This document shows positions 32,510 to 42,579 of a stretch of DNA of 64,000 bases, piece by piece. How positions within the stretch are numbered: position 1 is the stretch's first letter; each line of letters starts with the position of its first letter. The position numbers and the translations under genes were made by a program. The DNA is taken from the NCBI RefSeq assembly GCF_000812965.1, contig NZ_JSYN01000016.1, forward strand, positions 62,001 through 126,000, given 5' to 3'. Source of the DNA: Pedobacter kyungheensis (GTDB lineage: Bacteria; Bacteroidota; Bacteroidia; Sphingobacteriales; Sphingobacteriaceae). The notes under the pieces were generated by a model. The model was not told the DNA's origin and ran no database searches. It saw only the letters and a list, made by a program, of their open reading frames with translations.

Positions 32510-33649
32510 ATGCATTTTGAATTAAGTGAAGAACAGATCATGATACAGCAGGCTGCGCGCGATTTTGCCCAGCATGAACTAAAACCAGGCGTTATTGAAA
32601 GAGATGAACATCAAAAATTTCCGGCCGAGCAGGTTAAGCAATTAGGCGAACTCGGCTTTCTGGGGATGATGGTCGATCCGAAGTACAATGGTAGTGGTTT
32701 AGACGCTATTTCTTATGTTTTGGTAATGGAAGAGCTGTCTAAAATAGATGCCTCTGCTTCTGTTGTCGTATCCGTAAACAACTCGCTGGTATGTTATGGC
32801 CTTGAGGCTTATGGAAGTGAGGCGCAAAAGGAGAAATATTTGAAACCCCTGGCTGCCGGCGAGCAAATCGGGGCTTTCTGTTTGTCTGAACCCGAAGCTG
32901 GATCTGATGCCACTTCGCAGCGCACTACAGCCGAAGATAAAGGCGATTATTATTTGCTTAACGGTACCAAAAACTGGATTACCAACGGCAGTACCGCAAC
33001 AACTTATCTGGTTATTGCACAAACGCACCCTGAATTAAAGCATAAAGGGATAAATGCCTTTATTGTTGAAAAGGGAATGGAAGGTTTTACCGTTGGACCA
33101 AAAGAAAATAAACTGGGCATCAGGGGCTCTGATACGCACTCACTAATGTTTAACGACGTTAAAGTGCCTAAAGAAAACCGGATTGGTGAAGATGGATTCG
33201 GATTTAAGTTTGCCATGAAAACATTAGAAGGCGGGCGTATCGGTATTGCAGCCCAGGCTTTAGGTATTGCACAAGGGGCTTTTGAACTGGCTACGCAATA
33301 TGCTAAAGAACGTAAAACTTTCGGCAAACCAATTGCAGAACATCAGGCCATTGCCTTTAAACTGGCCGATATGGCTACGCAGATAGAGGCGGCACGCTTA
33401 CTGGTGTACAAAGCCGCCTGGTTAAAAAGCCAGGGACTTCCATATACACAGGCCGGATCGATGGCCAAATTGTATGCTTCGAAAGTGGCAATGGATGTAA
33501 CCATAGAGGCCGTGCAGATACATGGTGGTTATGGTTTTGTAAAAGAATACCATGTAGAGCGTTTAATGCGCGATGCGAAAATTACCCAGATTTACGAAGG
33601 TACATCTGAAATACAGAAGATGGTGATCTCAAGAGAGGTAATCAGATAG
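32510..33649 (+). CDS. Acyl-CoA dehydrogenase
   Basis: A 379-residue FAD enzyme for the first step of fatty-acid or branched-chain acyl-CoA oxidation. The CLSEPEAGSD flavin motif lies at 124-133, NGTKNWITNG at about 150-159 and the active-site end IYEGTSEIQ near 364-372. The likely substrate class is short- or branched-chain acyl-CoA; the sequence does not settle it. No ETF genes are nearby. A repeat-rich 60-base spacer separates it from the convergent holin-like gene. Confidence 0.92.
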   Translation: MHFELSEEQIMIQQAARDFAQHELKPGVIERDEHQKFPAEQVKQLGELGFLGMMVDPKYNGSGLDAISYVLVMEELSKIDASASVVVSVNNSLVCYGLEAYGSEAQKEKYLKPLAAGEQIGAFCLSEPEAGSDATSQRTTAEDKGDYYLLNGTKNWITNGSTATTYLVIAQTHPELKHKGINAFIVEKGMEGFTVGPKENKLGIRGSDTHSLMFNDVKVPKENRIGEDGFGFKFAMKTLEGGRIGIAAQALGIAQGAFELATQYAKERKTFGKPIAEHQAIAFKLADMATQIEAARLLVYKAAWLKSQGLPYTQAGSMAKLYASKVAMDVTIEAVQIHGGYGFVKEYHVERLMRDAKITQIYEGTSEIQKMVISREVIR

Positions 33650-33653
33650 TTTA

Positions 33654-33700
33654 CAGTTTGCAGTTATCAGTTGGCAGTTTGAATTGGAAACTGCCAACTG
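33654..33700. repeat. CAGTTNN heptamer array ending in a perfect palindrome
   Basis: Four phased CAGTTNN units at 33654-33681, then inverted units. CAGTTGGCAGTTT (33668-33680) and its exact complement (33688-33700) form a 13-bp stem with a 7-base loop. It lies between two convergent genes and may double as a terminator. Confidence 0.75.
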
Positions 33701-33709
33701 AAAGCTGGA

Positions 33710-34054
33710 CTATTCCTTTTCTCCTGCAATAGCATTAAAAATCGCTTTCAATAAAGCTACAATAATGGCCAGAAAGGCTGCAGAGATAAATCCTGAGGTA
33801 CTAAAAGAAGTCATCATATTATCAACCAGTAATACCATTAACACGGTGATGATAAATGAAACCAAACCCAGGGTAAGGAAATTAATGGGAAAGGTTAGCA
33901 GCCTTAATATAAAACCAATGGTAGCGTTGGCCAGGGCAATTAAAATGGAAGCAATAATTGCACTGCCATAGCCATCAATATGTACACCCGGTACTAATCT
34001 GGCGCCGATAAAAAAGGCCAGTCCTGTTAAAAGGATTTCGATGATAAATCTCAT
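33710..34054 (-). CDS. Phage-holin-family (4TM, YvlD-like) membrane protein
   Basis: A 114-residue protein with four hydrophobic helices (about 1-18, 30-55, 58-78 and 86-106). The short motif FPINFLTLGL lies between the second and third helices. It fits the YvlD-like 4-TMS family named phage holin, which in most bacteria is chromosomal and not phage-derived. The function is not established. Its start faces the next gene's start with 18 bases between. Confidence 0.8.
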   Translation of the reverse strand: MRFIIEILLTGLAFFIGARLVPGVHIDGYGSAIIASILIALANATIGFILRLLTFPINFLTLGLVSFIITVLMVLLVDNMMTSFSTSGFISAAFLAIIVALLKAIFNAIAGEKE

Positions 34055-34072
34055 AATTGTTTATTTTTGTGA

Positions 34073-34504
34073 ATGTTAAAATGCTTTTCTAAATACTCAG
34101 CCTTGCTTATTGTTGTGCTTTTGGCAATTTCCTGTTCAAATACAAACAACAGGCCAATTATTCAGTTTTCTGGCGACAGTACCTCAATAATAATTAAAAA
34201 TATTGATGAGGCCAGTCTTTTGCAGGTTAAAAATGCCTATAAAGCCAATGCTGATACGGTTAATATGGTTACAGTATTGCTTAAACCCGGTGAGCTGGAT
34301 AGTTTACAAGATGAACTCGAAGTACCAGGAAAGATTAGCATTGCCGGCGATTCATTGGTTTTTAATCCCGATAGCCCGTTTGTGAAAGGTAAAAGCTATG
34401 TGGTAGAAAGTTATATCGGCGTAAAATTTGCCACGGTAGGTAATTTGATCACGGGAACAGCAAAACAGAACTTACAAGCACAGCGACAAACACTTAAGCG
34501 GTAA
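34073..34504 (+). CDS. Unrecognised small lipoprotein
   Basis: A 143-residue predicted lipoprotein: a hydrophobic N-terminus ends in the lipobox LLAISC at about 16-21. The mature part has alternating beta-like segments (STSIIIKNIDEA, MVTVLLKPGELDSL) and no recognised domain. It may be an immunoglobulin-like or small periplasmic fold. It lies just upstream of the rimP promoter. Function unknown. Confidence 0.65.
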   Translation: MLKCFSKYSALLIVVLLAISCSNTNNRPIIQFSGDSTSIIIKNIDEASLLQVKNAYKANADTVNMVTVLLKPGELDSLQDELEVPGKISIAGDSLVFNPDSPFVKGKSYVVESYIGVKFATVGNLITGTAKQNLQAQRQTLKR

Positions 34505-34531
34505 TAATCAGCATAATAATTGGTGCAGGTG

Positions 34532-34562
34532 TTTGATTTTGTCTAAAAAATTACTACATTTG
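34532..34562 (+). promoter_or_regulatory. Consensus promoter of the rimP-nusA-infB operon
   Basis: TTTG (-33, 34532-34535) and TACATTTG (-7, 34555-34562) are separated by 19 bases, an excellent fit. The leader to rimP is about 57 bases and contains a terminator-like hairpin. Confidence 0.75.
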
Positions 34563-34584
34563 CATCGTAATCGAAGAAAAGAGA

Positions 34585-34605
34585 AGGGGACAGTGTCCCC
34601 TTTTT
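34585..34605 (+). promoter_or_regulatory. Terminator-like leader hairpin before rimP
   Basis: GGGGAC / GTCCCC with a 3-base loop, extended by A-T pairs, followed by TTTTTC. It lies between the promoter and the rimP ATG (34626), where an intrinsic terminator would act as an attenuator. NusA, made in this operon, modulates termination, so autoregulation is plausible but unproven. Confidence 0.55.
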
Positions 34606-34625
34606 CTATGAAATCAGGTTAAAAT

Positions 34626-35090
34626 ATGCAGGTAGAAAAGAGAGTTGCAGCCCTCGTAGAGGAAAAAATTGCAGATCGGCCGGAGTTATTTCTGGTTGAT
34701 GTGAAAATGTTGCCAAACAATAAATTAATTATCCATGTTGATGGCGACGAAGGTATTAGTATCCAGGATTGTGTGGCCATTAGCAGGCATGTTGGTTTTC
34801 ATCTCGAAGAAGAAAATGCAATTGAACAGGCTTATAACCTGGAAGTTTCTTCGCCGGGAGTTGGTGAGCCTTTAAAGCTTGTTCGCCAATACAGCAAAAA
34901 TGTAGGTCGTACTTTAAGCGTTAAGCTAAAAGATGGCTTAAAAAAAGAAGGTAAACTGCTATCAGTTACAGAAAATGATTTGCTGATTGAAGAATCGGTA
35001 AAAGAAAAAGGGAAAAAGGCGGTAGCGGTTCAAACAACTGTTCCGTTTAATGATATATTAGAAACAAGTGTGTTAATTTCATTTAAGTAA
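34626..35090 (+). CDS. rimP: Ribosome maturation factor RimP
   Basis: A 154-residue cytoplasmic protein needed for late 30S assembly. An N-terminal KH-like half is followed by the SPGVGEPL motif (about 77-84), typical of RimP, and a C-terminal SH3-like beta domain (LKDGLKKEGKLLSV). It is the first gene of the rimP-nusA-infB operon; nusA starts two bases after its stop. Confidence 0.94.
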   Translation: MQVEKRVAALVEEKIADRPELFLVDVKMLPNNKLIIHVDGDEGISIQDCVAISRHVGFHLEEENAIEQAYNLEVSSPGVGEPLKLVRQYSKNVGRTLSVKLKDGLKKEGKLLSVTENDLLIEESVKEKGKKAVAVQTTVPFNDILETSVLISFK

Positions 35091-35092
35091 GA

Positions 35093-36337
35093 ATGAGTAC
35101 TACAACAATTAATTTGATCGACTCTTTTCAAGAGTTCAAAGATTTCAAAAATATAGATCGCCCAACGGTGATCAGTGTGTTGGAAGAGGTTTTTCGTAGC
35201 ATGTTGCGTAAAAAATACGGAACAGACGAAAACTGTGACGTAATTGTAAACCCTGATAACGGGGATTTGGAGATCTGGAGAACAAGAAAAGTAATGGAAG
35301 ATGGCTTTTCTGAAGATGATGATCTGGAAATCGAACTTGCTGATGTACACAAACTTGATCCGACTTTAGAAGTTGGCGACGATTATATTGAGCAAATCAC
35401 TTTAGAAAGCTTTGGTCGCAGAGCGATTTTAGCAGCACGCCAAACACTCGTTTCTAAAGTCTTGGAATTAGAGAAAGATGAGATTTTCAAAAAATATAAA
35501 GACCGTGTTGGTGAAATTGTAACCGGCGAGGTTTATCAGGTTTGGAAAAAAGAAACTTTGGTTCTGGATGATGAAGGTAACGAACTTTTAATGCCTAAAA
35601 CTGAGCAGATTCCTGCAGATTATTTCAAAAAAGGCGATGCTGTAAAAGCAGTAATCTCTAAAGTAGAAATGATCAATGCCAATCCAAAAATTATCATTTC
35701 GAGAACTGCACCTGAGTTTTTACAGCGTTTGTTCGAGCTTGAGGTTCCTGAAATTTTTGATGGTTTAATTACCGTTAAGAAAATTGTTCGTGAACCAGGA
35801 GAACGTGCTAAAGTTGCTGTAGAATCATACGATGACCGTATTGATCCGGTAGGAGCGTGCGTGGGTATGAAAGGATCGCGTATCCATGGTATCGTTCGCG
35901 AATTGAAAAACGAAAATATTGATGTGATTAACTTCACAAACAACATCTCATTATACATTACCCGTGCTTTAAGCCCGGCTAAAATCACTTCTATTAAATT
36001 GGATGATGAAACCAAACATGCATCGGTTTACTTAAAACCAGATCAGGTTTCGTTGGCAATCGGACGTGGCGGACATAACATTAAACTGGCTGGTAAATTA
36101 ACCGGTTACGAAATTGATGTTTACCGCGAAGCTGGCGAAGAGAACGACGAGGATGTGGATTTAGAAGAATTCTCAGATGAGATTGATAGCTGGATTATTG
36201 ATGAATTAAAGGCTATCGGGTGCGATACTGCTAAGAGTGTTTTAGCACTTACAGTAGAAGATTTGGTAAAACGCACCGACTTAGAAGAAGAAACCATTAA
36301 GGAAGTGGTTCAGATTTTACAGTCAGAATTTGAATAA
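35093..36337 (+). CDS. nusA: Transcription termination/antitermination protein NusA
   Basis: A 414-residue RNA polymerase-binding factor: an N-terminal polymerase-binding domain (about 1-125), an S1 domain (about 130-200, GEIVTGEVYQVWKK) and two KH domains (about 225-345, GACVGMKGSRI and AIGRGGHNIKL). A short helical C-terminal segment (SVLALTVEDLVKR) follows. The C-terminal acidic repeats of E. coli NusA are missing, as is common outside proteobacteria. It lies between rimP and infB and shares their transcript. Confidence 0.95.
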   Translation: MSTTTINLIDSFQEFKDFKNIDRPTVISVLEEVFRSMLRKKYGTDENCDVIVNPDNGDLEIWRTRKVMEDGFSEDDDLEIELADVHKLDPTLEVGDDYIEQITLESFGRRAILAARQTLVSKVLELEKDEIFKKYKDRVGEIVTGEVYQVWKKETLVLDDEGNELLMPKTEQIPADYFKKGDAVKAVISKVEMINANPKIIISRTAPEFLQRLFELEVPEIFDGLITVKKIVREPGERAKVAVESYDDRIDPVGACVGMKGSRIHGIVRELKNENIDVINFTNNISLYITRALSPAKITSIKLDDETKHASVYLKPDQVSLAIGRGGHNIKLAGKLTGYEIDVYREAGEENDEDVDLEEFSDEIDSWIIDELKAIGCDTAKSVLALTVEDLVKRTDLEEETIKEVVQILQSEFE

Positions 36338-36397
36338 GTGGTGTAATTGCCAAATAAACACTACTTTTGTTTTATTATAAAAAATAACAGGAGCTAA

Positions 36398-39300
36398 ATG
36401 TCAGACGACAAACCAATCATTTTAATTAAAGCTATTAAAGAACTTAATATAGGCATGGGTACGGCCGTTGAGTTTTTAAACAAAAAGGGCTTCTCTGCCG
36501 AGAAGAGCCCTATGTTTAAACTTACGGGTGAGATGTATAATGCCTTATTGAAAGAGTATCAGGGAGATAAGATCGTAAGAGAAGAAGCCAAACAAATAGT
36601 GATTGGTAAAATACGTCGCGACGAGCCTGAAACTGAAAAGCCCGTAGAAGCGCCGAAAAAGAATACCGATTTTGAGAAAAATGAAGAGATTTTAATTAAA
36701 AATGCTCAATCATTTACCCCACCGGTAGAAAAACCAAAGGTTGTTGAAACACCTAAGGTAGAAACGCCGGCACCGGCACCAACCCCTGCGGCAGCAGCAC
36801 CGGTTGCAACACCAAAAGCTGAAGAAAAAGCTGAAGAAAAGGCTGATGAAAGTGCTTTACCAGGCGTTAAAATTGTGGGCAAGATCGATTTAAACGATCT
36901 TAACTCAAAAACACGTCCGGTTAAGAAAGAAGAAACACCTGCACCAGCACCAGTTGAAAAGACTCCGGAACCGGTAAAACCGGTAGAGCAGCCCAAAGCT
37001 GAAGAAAAACCGGTTGAGGTTAAGAAAGCAGAAACTCCGGCGCCTGCTCCTGTAGCAGCTGCACCTGTTGCAAAAGCACCAGAGCCGGTAAAACCAGTAG
37101 AGCAGCCTAAAGCTGAAGAAAAACCAGCTGATGCTAAACCAGCAAGCAGCGAGCCTGAAGTAATTAAGGCACGTACGGTTAAATTAACTGGTCCGAATAT
37201 TATCGGTAAAATTGTTTTACCAACTACGCCAGATCGCAGAAACGGTCCGGTTGCTTCATCCAGCGATAGCGAAGCGGCTAAACGTAAGCGTAAACGTAAA
37301 AAAACTCCTGGAGCGCCAGGGCAGCCAGGTCAACATGGTGGTCAGGGCCAGCAAGGACAGCATCCTGCAGGTCAGGGCGGAGCACCAGGTCAGCCTCGTC
37401 AGCCTTATCAAGGTAACAGGCCGGGTGGTGGTACACCATACCAGGGTAACAGGCCAGCCGGACAAGGCGGTACTCCTTACCAGGGCAACAGAAATAACAA
37501 CAGACCAGGTTTCCAGAATAGAAATGCTGCACCAAGCGGACCTAAAGAAGAGCCTACAGAGAAAGAAATTCAAGATCAGATTAAAGCAACACTTGCCCGT
37601 TTAAGCGGAGCAGGTAAATCTGGTAAATTTGCGCAACGTGCTAAATTGCGTCGTCAGAAACGTGATGATGTAGCAAGTAACGCAGAAGAAGCAGCAAATG
37701 AGCTTGAATCGCAATCGAAAATATTAAAAGTAACAGAATTTGTTACGGCTAATGAGCTGGCGAATATGATGGATGTACCGGTAACCAAAATTATTGGTAC
37801 CTGTATGAGCTTAGGTATGTTCGTTTCCATTAACCAGCGTTTAGATGCTGAAACCTTAACCATTGTTGCCGATGAGTTTGGTTACGAAATCCAATTCGTT
37901 AAACCAGATGAAGAAGAAGACAATATCATTGAGGAAGAAGATAACGAAGAAGATTTAATCGAAAGAGCTCCGGTTGTTACTATCATGGGTCACGTAGATC
38001 ATGGTAAAACCTCATTGCTGGATTATATCCGTAAAGCAAATGTGGTAGCTGGCGAGGCTGGTGGTATTACCCAGCACATTGGTGCCTACATGGTAACTAC
38101 TCCTTCTGGTAAAAAAGTAACTTTCTTAGATACTCCGGGTCACGAAGCCTTTACCGCGATGCGTGCACGTGGTGCTAAGGCGGCCGATATTGCCATTATT
38201 GTAATTGCTGCGGATGATGCGGTGATGCCTCAAACTAAAGAGGCGATTAACCACGCACAGGCAGCAGGTGTACCATTGGTATTTGCTTTCACTAAGGTAG
38301 ATAAACCAGGTGCAAACGCAGATAAAGTACGTGAGCAGTTATCGGTAATGAATATTTTGGTTGAAGACTGGGGTGGTAAATACCAATCGCAGGAAATTTC
38401 GAGCAAAAGCGGCTTAAATGTTGATTTACTTTTAGATAAAGTATTATTAGAAGCCGAGTTATTAGAATTGAAAGCCAATCCGAACAAACGTGCTACAGGT
38501 ACGGTAATCGAATCGGCATTAGATAAAGGACGTGGTATTGTAACTACAGTACTTGTTCAGGGTGGTACCTTAAAGGTTGGAGATCCAATTTTAGCAGGTA
38601 GCTACAGCGGACGTGTAAAAGCGTTAACCAACGAGCGTGGCGCTAAGGTAGATTCAGCAGGACCATCACAACCAGTACAGGTTTTAGGTATGCAGGGTGC
38701 GCCTACAGCAGGCGATAGGTTTAATGCTTTAGAAAGCGAAACCGAAGCACGTGATATTGCAAACAAACGGATGCAGTTACAACGCGAGCAGGGCTTACGT
38801 ACGCAGAAGCACATTACTTTGGATGAGATTGGTCGTCGTTTGGCAATCGGTAACTTTAAAGAGCTTAATATCATCGTTAAAGGTGATGTGGATGGTTCTA
38901 TCGAAGCCTTATCAGATTCATTACTGAAACTATCTACCGAGCAGATCCAGATCAATGTAATCAGCAAAGGTGTTGGTCAGATTTCAGAGTCTGATGTGTT
39001 GTTAGCTTCGGCTTCTGATGCAATCATCATTGGTTTCCAGGTACGTCCGTCAACAGGTGCACGTAAACTGGCCGAAGCTGAGCAGATCGATATCCGTTTA
39101 TATTCTATCATTTACGACGCAATCAATGAGATTAAATCGGCAATGGAGGGTATGTTAGATCCGGAATTTGAAGAGAAAATTGTGGCTAACGTAGAGATTC
39201 GCGAAACTTTCAAAATTACAAAAGTGGGTACTATTGCAGGTTGTATGGTATTGGATGGTAAAATTACCCGTAACAGTAAAGTACGCGTAGTACGTGATGG

Positions 39301-39469
39301 TGTGGTAATTTACACCGGTGAGTTAGCCTCATTAAAACGCTTTAAAGATGATGTAAAAGAAGTATCGAAAGGTTACGAGTGCGGTTTAAATATCCAGAAC
39401 TTTAACAACATCGAAGTTGGCGATATCGTAGAAGCTTACGAACAGGTTGAAGTAGCTAGAAAACTGTAA
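36398..39469 (+). CDS. infB: Translation initiation factor IF-2
   Basis: A 1023-residue GTPase that delivers initiator tRNA. The G1 motif GHVDHGKTS lies at about 531-539, followed by DTPGHEAF and TKVDKPGAN. The C-terminal tRNA-binding domains are complete. The N-terminal 420 residues are an extended linker: a Lys/Glu/Pro/Ala-rich part with the unit [15 protein letters not shown] twice (residues 191-205 and 229-243) and a Gly/Gln/Asn-rich part (about 305-380) with repeated YQGNR units. The start has an AGGAG about 7 bases upstream. The operon ends at the terminator at 39491. Confidence 0.96.
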   Translation: MSDDKPIILIKAIKELNIGMGTAVEFLNKKGFSAEKSPMFKLTGEMYNALLKEYQGDKIVREEAKQIVIGKIRRDEPETEKPVEAPKKNTDFEKNEEILIKNAQSFTPPVEKPKVVETPKVETPAPAPTPAAAAPVATPKAEEKAEEKADESALPGVKIVGKIDLNDLNSKTRPVKKEETPAPAPVEKTPEPVKPVEQPKAEEKPVEVKKAETPAPAPVAAAPVAKAPEPVKPVEQPKAEEKPADAKPASSEPEVIKARTVKLTGPNIIGKIVLPTTPDRRNGPVASSSDSEAAKRKRKRKKTPGAPGQPGQHGGQGQQGQHPAGQGGAPGQPRQPYQGNRPGGGTPYQGNRPAGQGGTPYQGNRNNNRPGFQNRNAAPSGPKEEPTEKEIQDQIKATLARLSGAGKSGKFAQRAKLRRQKRDDVASNAEEAANELESQSKILKVTEFVTANELANMMDVPVTKIIGTCMSLGMFVSINQRLDAETLTIVADEFGYEIQFVKPDEEEDNIIEEEDNEEDLIERAPVVTIMGHVDHGKTSLLDYIRKANVVAGEAGGITQHIGAYMVTTPSGKKVTFLDTPGHEAFTAMRARGAKAADIAIIVIAADDAVMPQTKEAINHAQAAGVPLVFAFTKVDKPGANADKVREQLSVMNILVEDWGGKYQSQEISSKSGLNVDLLLDKVLLEAELLELKANPNKRATGTVIESALDKGRGIVTTVLVQGGTLKVGDPILAGSYSGRVKALTNERGAKVDSAGPSQPVQVLGMQGAPTAGDRFNALESETEARDIANKRMQLQREQGLRTQKHITLDEIGRRLAIGNFKELNIIVKGDVDGSIEALSDSLLKLSTEQIQINVISKGVGQISESDVLLASASDAIIIGFQVRPSTGARKLAEAEQIDIRLYSIIYDAINEIKSAMEGMLDPEFEEKIVANVEIRETFKITKVGTIAGCMVLDGKITRNSKVRVVRDGVVIYTGELASLKRFKDDVKEVSKGYECGLNIQNFNNIEVGDIVEAYEQVEVARKL

Positions 39470-39490
39470 TATTTTACATACATAAATGTT

Positions 39491-39526
39491 AAAAGAGTCC
39501 CGGATTAATTCGGGACTCTTTTTTTT
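39491..39526 (+). terminator. Terminator of the rimP-nusA-infB operon
   Basis: Stem AAAAGAGTCCCG / CGGGACTCTTTT with an 8-base loop and a T-run. Confidence 0.9.
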
Positions 39527-39563
39527 AACGGATATTTGCCGGTCATCTACCAAAACATATTTA

Positions 39564-40652
39564 ATGGATATTGAAGTCAAGAAAGAAACTGCGCCTGTAA
39601 AAAAGAATTTTGATTTTGTTGATACGATCAGGTGTATCTCTATGTTCGGAATCGTATTCGAACACTCAGCGGTATTGTGGGGGACAAAATATTCAACTAT
39701 GGGCGATACCTTTCTACAGGTAATTACCATGCAGTTTTGGAAGTTTGCCACAATTGCCTTTTTCCTGATTGGCGGCTTTCTGATCAATTATAAGTTTACT
39801 GAATACACACCGGGGCAATACCTTGCCCGCAGGTTTAAAAATACGATTAAACCATGGTTGTTCTGGATATTTTTCCTTGTAATAGCAACCTTGATACAGC
39901 GGATTATAGTTGCATCGAGGGGTGGCGATGCTGTTTTTATTAATGGCCCTGTTGCCTATTTTGCTGAACAATTTAGGTACATACTATTTGAAAGCAGCTT
40001 TTGGTTTATCCTCAACTTTCTTATTTGTATAAGTATCTTGTTGATTTTTAAAAAATACCTGTATAAGCTTTGGTTTGGATTAATATGGGCTGCAGTTTCG
40101 CTTGTATACAGTGTTAACCTTTATTTCGAATGGTTTGTAACACATCATTCAGCAGCCTTGTTTGGTTTTGTTTTCTACTTATGGCTTGGCGTATACCTCA
40201 ACAGATATTATGAGCAGGTAATAAACTATATCAAAAAAATAAAATGGACATATGTTGGCCTTGTTAATATACTGTTCTTTATTTTGTCCTGCCTGGAGGT
40301 GATTTACCTTGCTAAACATGGGTCAAAGGACGAGTATAATACGCTGCGTATCTCAAATATACTTTATTCCCTAAGTATGTTCGTATTACTGTTAAAGATG
40401 GGTAGTGTTAAATTTATCGACAAAAATCTCGAACCCCGCAAAACCACATTTGGTATTTACCTTTTACACCAAATACTAATTATCAGGCTGATACCCGAAA
40501 TTTTTAAATGGGATAAATGGAATGTTGCCACTTTTACGGTAACGGAGAATATTTTATACTCCATATTGCGTTTCGCACTGGTTTATGGCCTAAGTTTTCT
40601 TTTGACAAGGCTTTTGTTAAAGACAAAACTAAAGTGGACCGTTGGTGGATAA
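39564..40652 (+). CDS. Acyltransferase family 3 membrane protein
   Basis: A 362-residue membrane O-acyltransferase starting at the ATG at 39564. The reading frame stays open up to 39486, but that part overlaps the infB terminator and is not used. About ten hydrophobic helices are seen. The family motif Arg...His lies in TIRCISMFGIVFEH (residues about 21-34). Such proteins O-acylate surface glycans or lipids. It is the first gene of the glycan locus and convergent with the DUF4422 gene, which ends one base away. Confidence 0.85.
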   Translation: MDIEVKKETAPVKKNFDFVDTIRCISMFGIVFEHSAVLWGTKYSTMGDTFLQVITMQFWKFATIAFFLIGGFLINYKFTEYTPGQYLARRFKNTIKPWLFWIFFLVIATLIQRIIVASRGGDAVFINGPVAYFAEQFRYILFESSFWFILNFLICISILLIFKKYLYKLWFGLIWAAVSLVYSVNLYFEWFVTHHSAALFGFVFYLWLGVYLNRYYEQVINYIKKIKWTYVGLVNILFFILSCLEVIYLAKHGSKDEYNTLRISNILYSLSMFVLLLKMGSVKFIDKNLEPRKTTFGIYLLHQILIIRLIPEIFKWDKWNVATFTVTENILYSILRFALVYGLSFLLTRLLLKTKLKWTVGG

Positions 40653-41465
40653 TTATATTAAGTAAAGCGACGGAAACTCTGCCAACTCTGCTTTTTTCTG
40701 ATAAAGGTAAAAGTTTAATAAACGTTCTGAAAAGAAACCAAAAATACGGCGTTGATAAGGGTATTCGCTTAATTTAACCACTTTCTCCAGTTCTGAAAGA
40801 ATGGGAAATAGCCAGGCACAATAATCTGAAAATGTATCCTTATCTGCAATAAACATATTACAGCAATACATCGTATCAGTACTGTTAAAAAAGTCATCGA
40901 AAGACTGCGTTTGTTCGGGGTACATCTGCGTAACCACATCCCTCATTAAATACCAGTCTTCTTTAATGTGATAAAAGATATAGTGGTTTTTGATTGAGCA
41001 TCTGCATGTCAGATCAATGCTGAGCGGTAATGCGGCAGGCACAATTATTTTATTGGCCATCAATTTTTCCAATAATGCATTTTTTACCTTATCCGAAGCG
41101 ATAAAATCGATTGTTTCTTTACTCAGTTCTTGCTCATAAACCGGCCGCGCATCAATTATTGTCTTGTTTTGAAGCAGTTTCTTTTTAACAATGGTTTCGG
41201 GAATGGTAAAATATCTGCGGTAATGACTCAACCCAACCCATTTACAATCAAAACTATCAAGATTTTTCCATATCCAATACAAAGCAGTAAGCTCACTGTA
41301 AGTACTGTTCTTATCCGCTATATGGTCTCCTGTATTGTCGGCTATAAAACCCAGGTCGATACCAGATTGCTCTTTACCAACCTGTATAGGTACAATATAA
41401 TCGCATACCGGAACAGGGTATTCCTTATGGAAAACAGAGAATATTTTTAGTTCGGAACTACTCAT
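40653..41465 (-). CDS. DUF4422 family glycosyltransferase
   Basis: A 270-residue protein of the DUF4422 family (LSHYRRYF motif near 80-87, DFFNSTDTMYCCNMFI later). The family is often found next to UDP-galactopyranose mutase and is thought to transfer galactofuranose or related sugars. It overlaps the end of glf by 8 bases, so it is coupled to it. Confidence 0.85.
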   Translation of the reverse strand: MSSSELKIFSVFHKEYPVPVCDYIVPIQVGKEQSGIDLGFIADNTGDHIADKNSTYSELTALYWIWKNLDSFDCKWVGLSHYRRYFTIPETIVKKKLLQNKTIIDARPVYEQELSKETIDFIASDKVKNALLEKLMANKIIVPAALPLSIDLTCRCSIKNHYIFYHIKEDWYLMRDVVTQMYPEQTQSFDDFFNSTDTMYCCNMFIADKDTFSDYCAWLFPILSELEKVVKLSEYPYQRRIFGFFSERLLNFYLYQKKAELAEFPSLYLI

Positions 41466-42576
41466 TTTTTAATTCATTTTTTGATTTTAACAGCGCCGAA
41501 GCAATTACCTGGTGCATATCATAATAGCGGTATTCGGCCAATCTGCCTCCAAAAATTACCTTTTCTTCTTTTGAGGCCAGGTCCTGGTATTTTTTCAAGG
41601 TATGCATATTTTTCTCGTCGTTCACGGGGTAATATGGTTCTGCATTTTGGGCATCTTTAACCGGATATTCTTTTGTAGTTACCGTTTTTGGCTGCGTGCC
41701 AAACTCAAAATGCTTATGTTCATAAACACGTGTATACGGGGTTTCTGCATCTGTAAAATTCATCACGGCGTTGCCCTGGTAGTTTTCTGTATCATGAACC
41801 TCTAGCTCGTACCTTAAACTTCTATATTCGAGCTCGCCAAAGCGATAATCGAAATAAGCATCTATCTTTCCTGTGTATACAATTTTTTCTGCTAAACTGA
41901 GCCATTTGGTTCTGTCTTCAAAAAAGTCGGTATTTAACCTTACTTCGCAGCCATCTAATAAACCATCTATTATTTTGTTGTATCCTCCAATGGGGATTCC
42001 CTGGTACTTATCATTAAAATAGTTATTATCATAGGTGAACCGAACCGGCAAACGTTTAATGATAAAAGCAGGGAGCTCTGTCGCTTTTTTACCCCATTGT
42101 TTTTCGGTGTAATGTTTGATCAGCTTTTCGTAAATATCGGTGCCCACAAGTTTTAATGCCTGTTCTTCCAGGTTTTGTGGCTCACCTATATTCAAATGCT
42201 TAATCTGTCTGGCAATTTCTTCTTTCGCTTCTTTAGGGGTTTTTGTTCCCCAGAGCGAATAAAAGGTATTCATATTGAAGGGTAGGTTATATAGTTCTCC
42301 CTTGTAATTGGCTATAGGTGAATTAGTGTAGCGGTTAAACTCAGCAAACTGGTTTACATAATCCCATAAAAACTTATCGTTCGTATGAAAAATATGAGCA
42401 CCATACCAGTGTACATTTATATCCTCTATTTTTTTACAGTGAATGTTTCCACCAGCATGGTCTCTTTTATCTAAAACGAGGCATTTTTTACCGGCTTTGG
42501 TCATCTCATGTGCGAAAGTGGCACCAAAAAGTCCAGAACCAACAATTAAATAATCATATTTTTCTTCACTTTTCAT
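41458..42576 (-). CDS. glf: UDP-galactopyranose mutase
   Basis: A 372-residue flavoenzyme that converts UDP-galactopyranose to UDP-galactofuranose. The FAD-binding N-terminus IVGSGLFGATFA (about 11-22) and the GGNIHCKKIEDINVHWYGAHIFHT segment (given here only as landmarks at about 42-65) are typical. PVNDEKN, GRLAEYRYYDMHQ near the end match. The gene shows the cluster makes a galactofuranose-containing glycan. It follows the GT90 gene by 3 bases. Confidence 0.95.
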   Translation of the reverse strand: MKSEEKYDYLIVGSGLFGATFAHEMTKAGKKCLVLDKRDHAGGNIHCKKIEDINVHWYGAHIFHTNDKFLWDYVNQFAEFNRYTNSPIANYKGELYNLPFNMNTFYSLWGTKTPKEAKEEIARQIKHLNIGEPQNLEEQALKLVGTDIYEKLIKHYTEKQWGKKATELPAFIIKRLPVRFTYDNNYFNDKYQGIPIGGYNKIIDGLLDGCEVRLNTDFFEDRTKWLSLAEKIVYTGKIDAYFDYRFGELEYRSLRYELEVHDTENYQGNAVMNFTDAETPYTRVYEHKHFEFGTQPKTVTTKEYPVKDAQNAEPYYPVNDEKNMHTLKKYQDLASKEEKVIFGGRLAEYRYYDMHQVIASALLKSKNELKNE

Positions 42577-42579
42577 CTG

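Noticed and set aside
33710..34054. Possible prophage gene (holin)
   Set aside because: The family name is historical; no other phage genes, integrase or attachment sites are nearby.
36706..36996. Minus-strand frame opposite the infB linker
   Set aside because: Produced by the low-complexity composition of the linker; a shadow of infB.
39486..39563. N-terminal extension of the acyltransferase
   Set aside because: It includes the infB terminator hairpin; the ATG at 39564 starts a normal family N-terminus.
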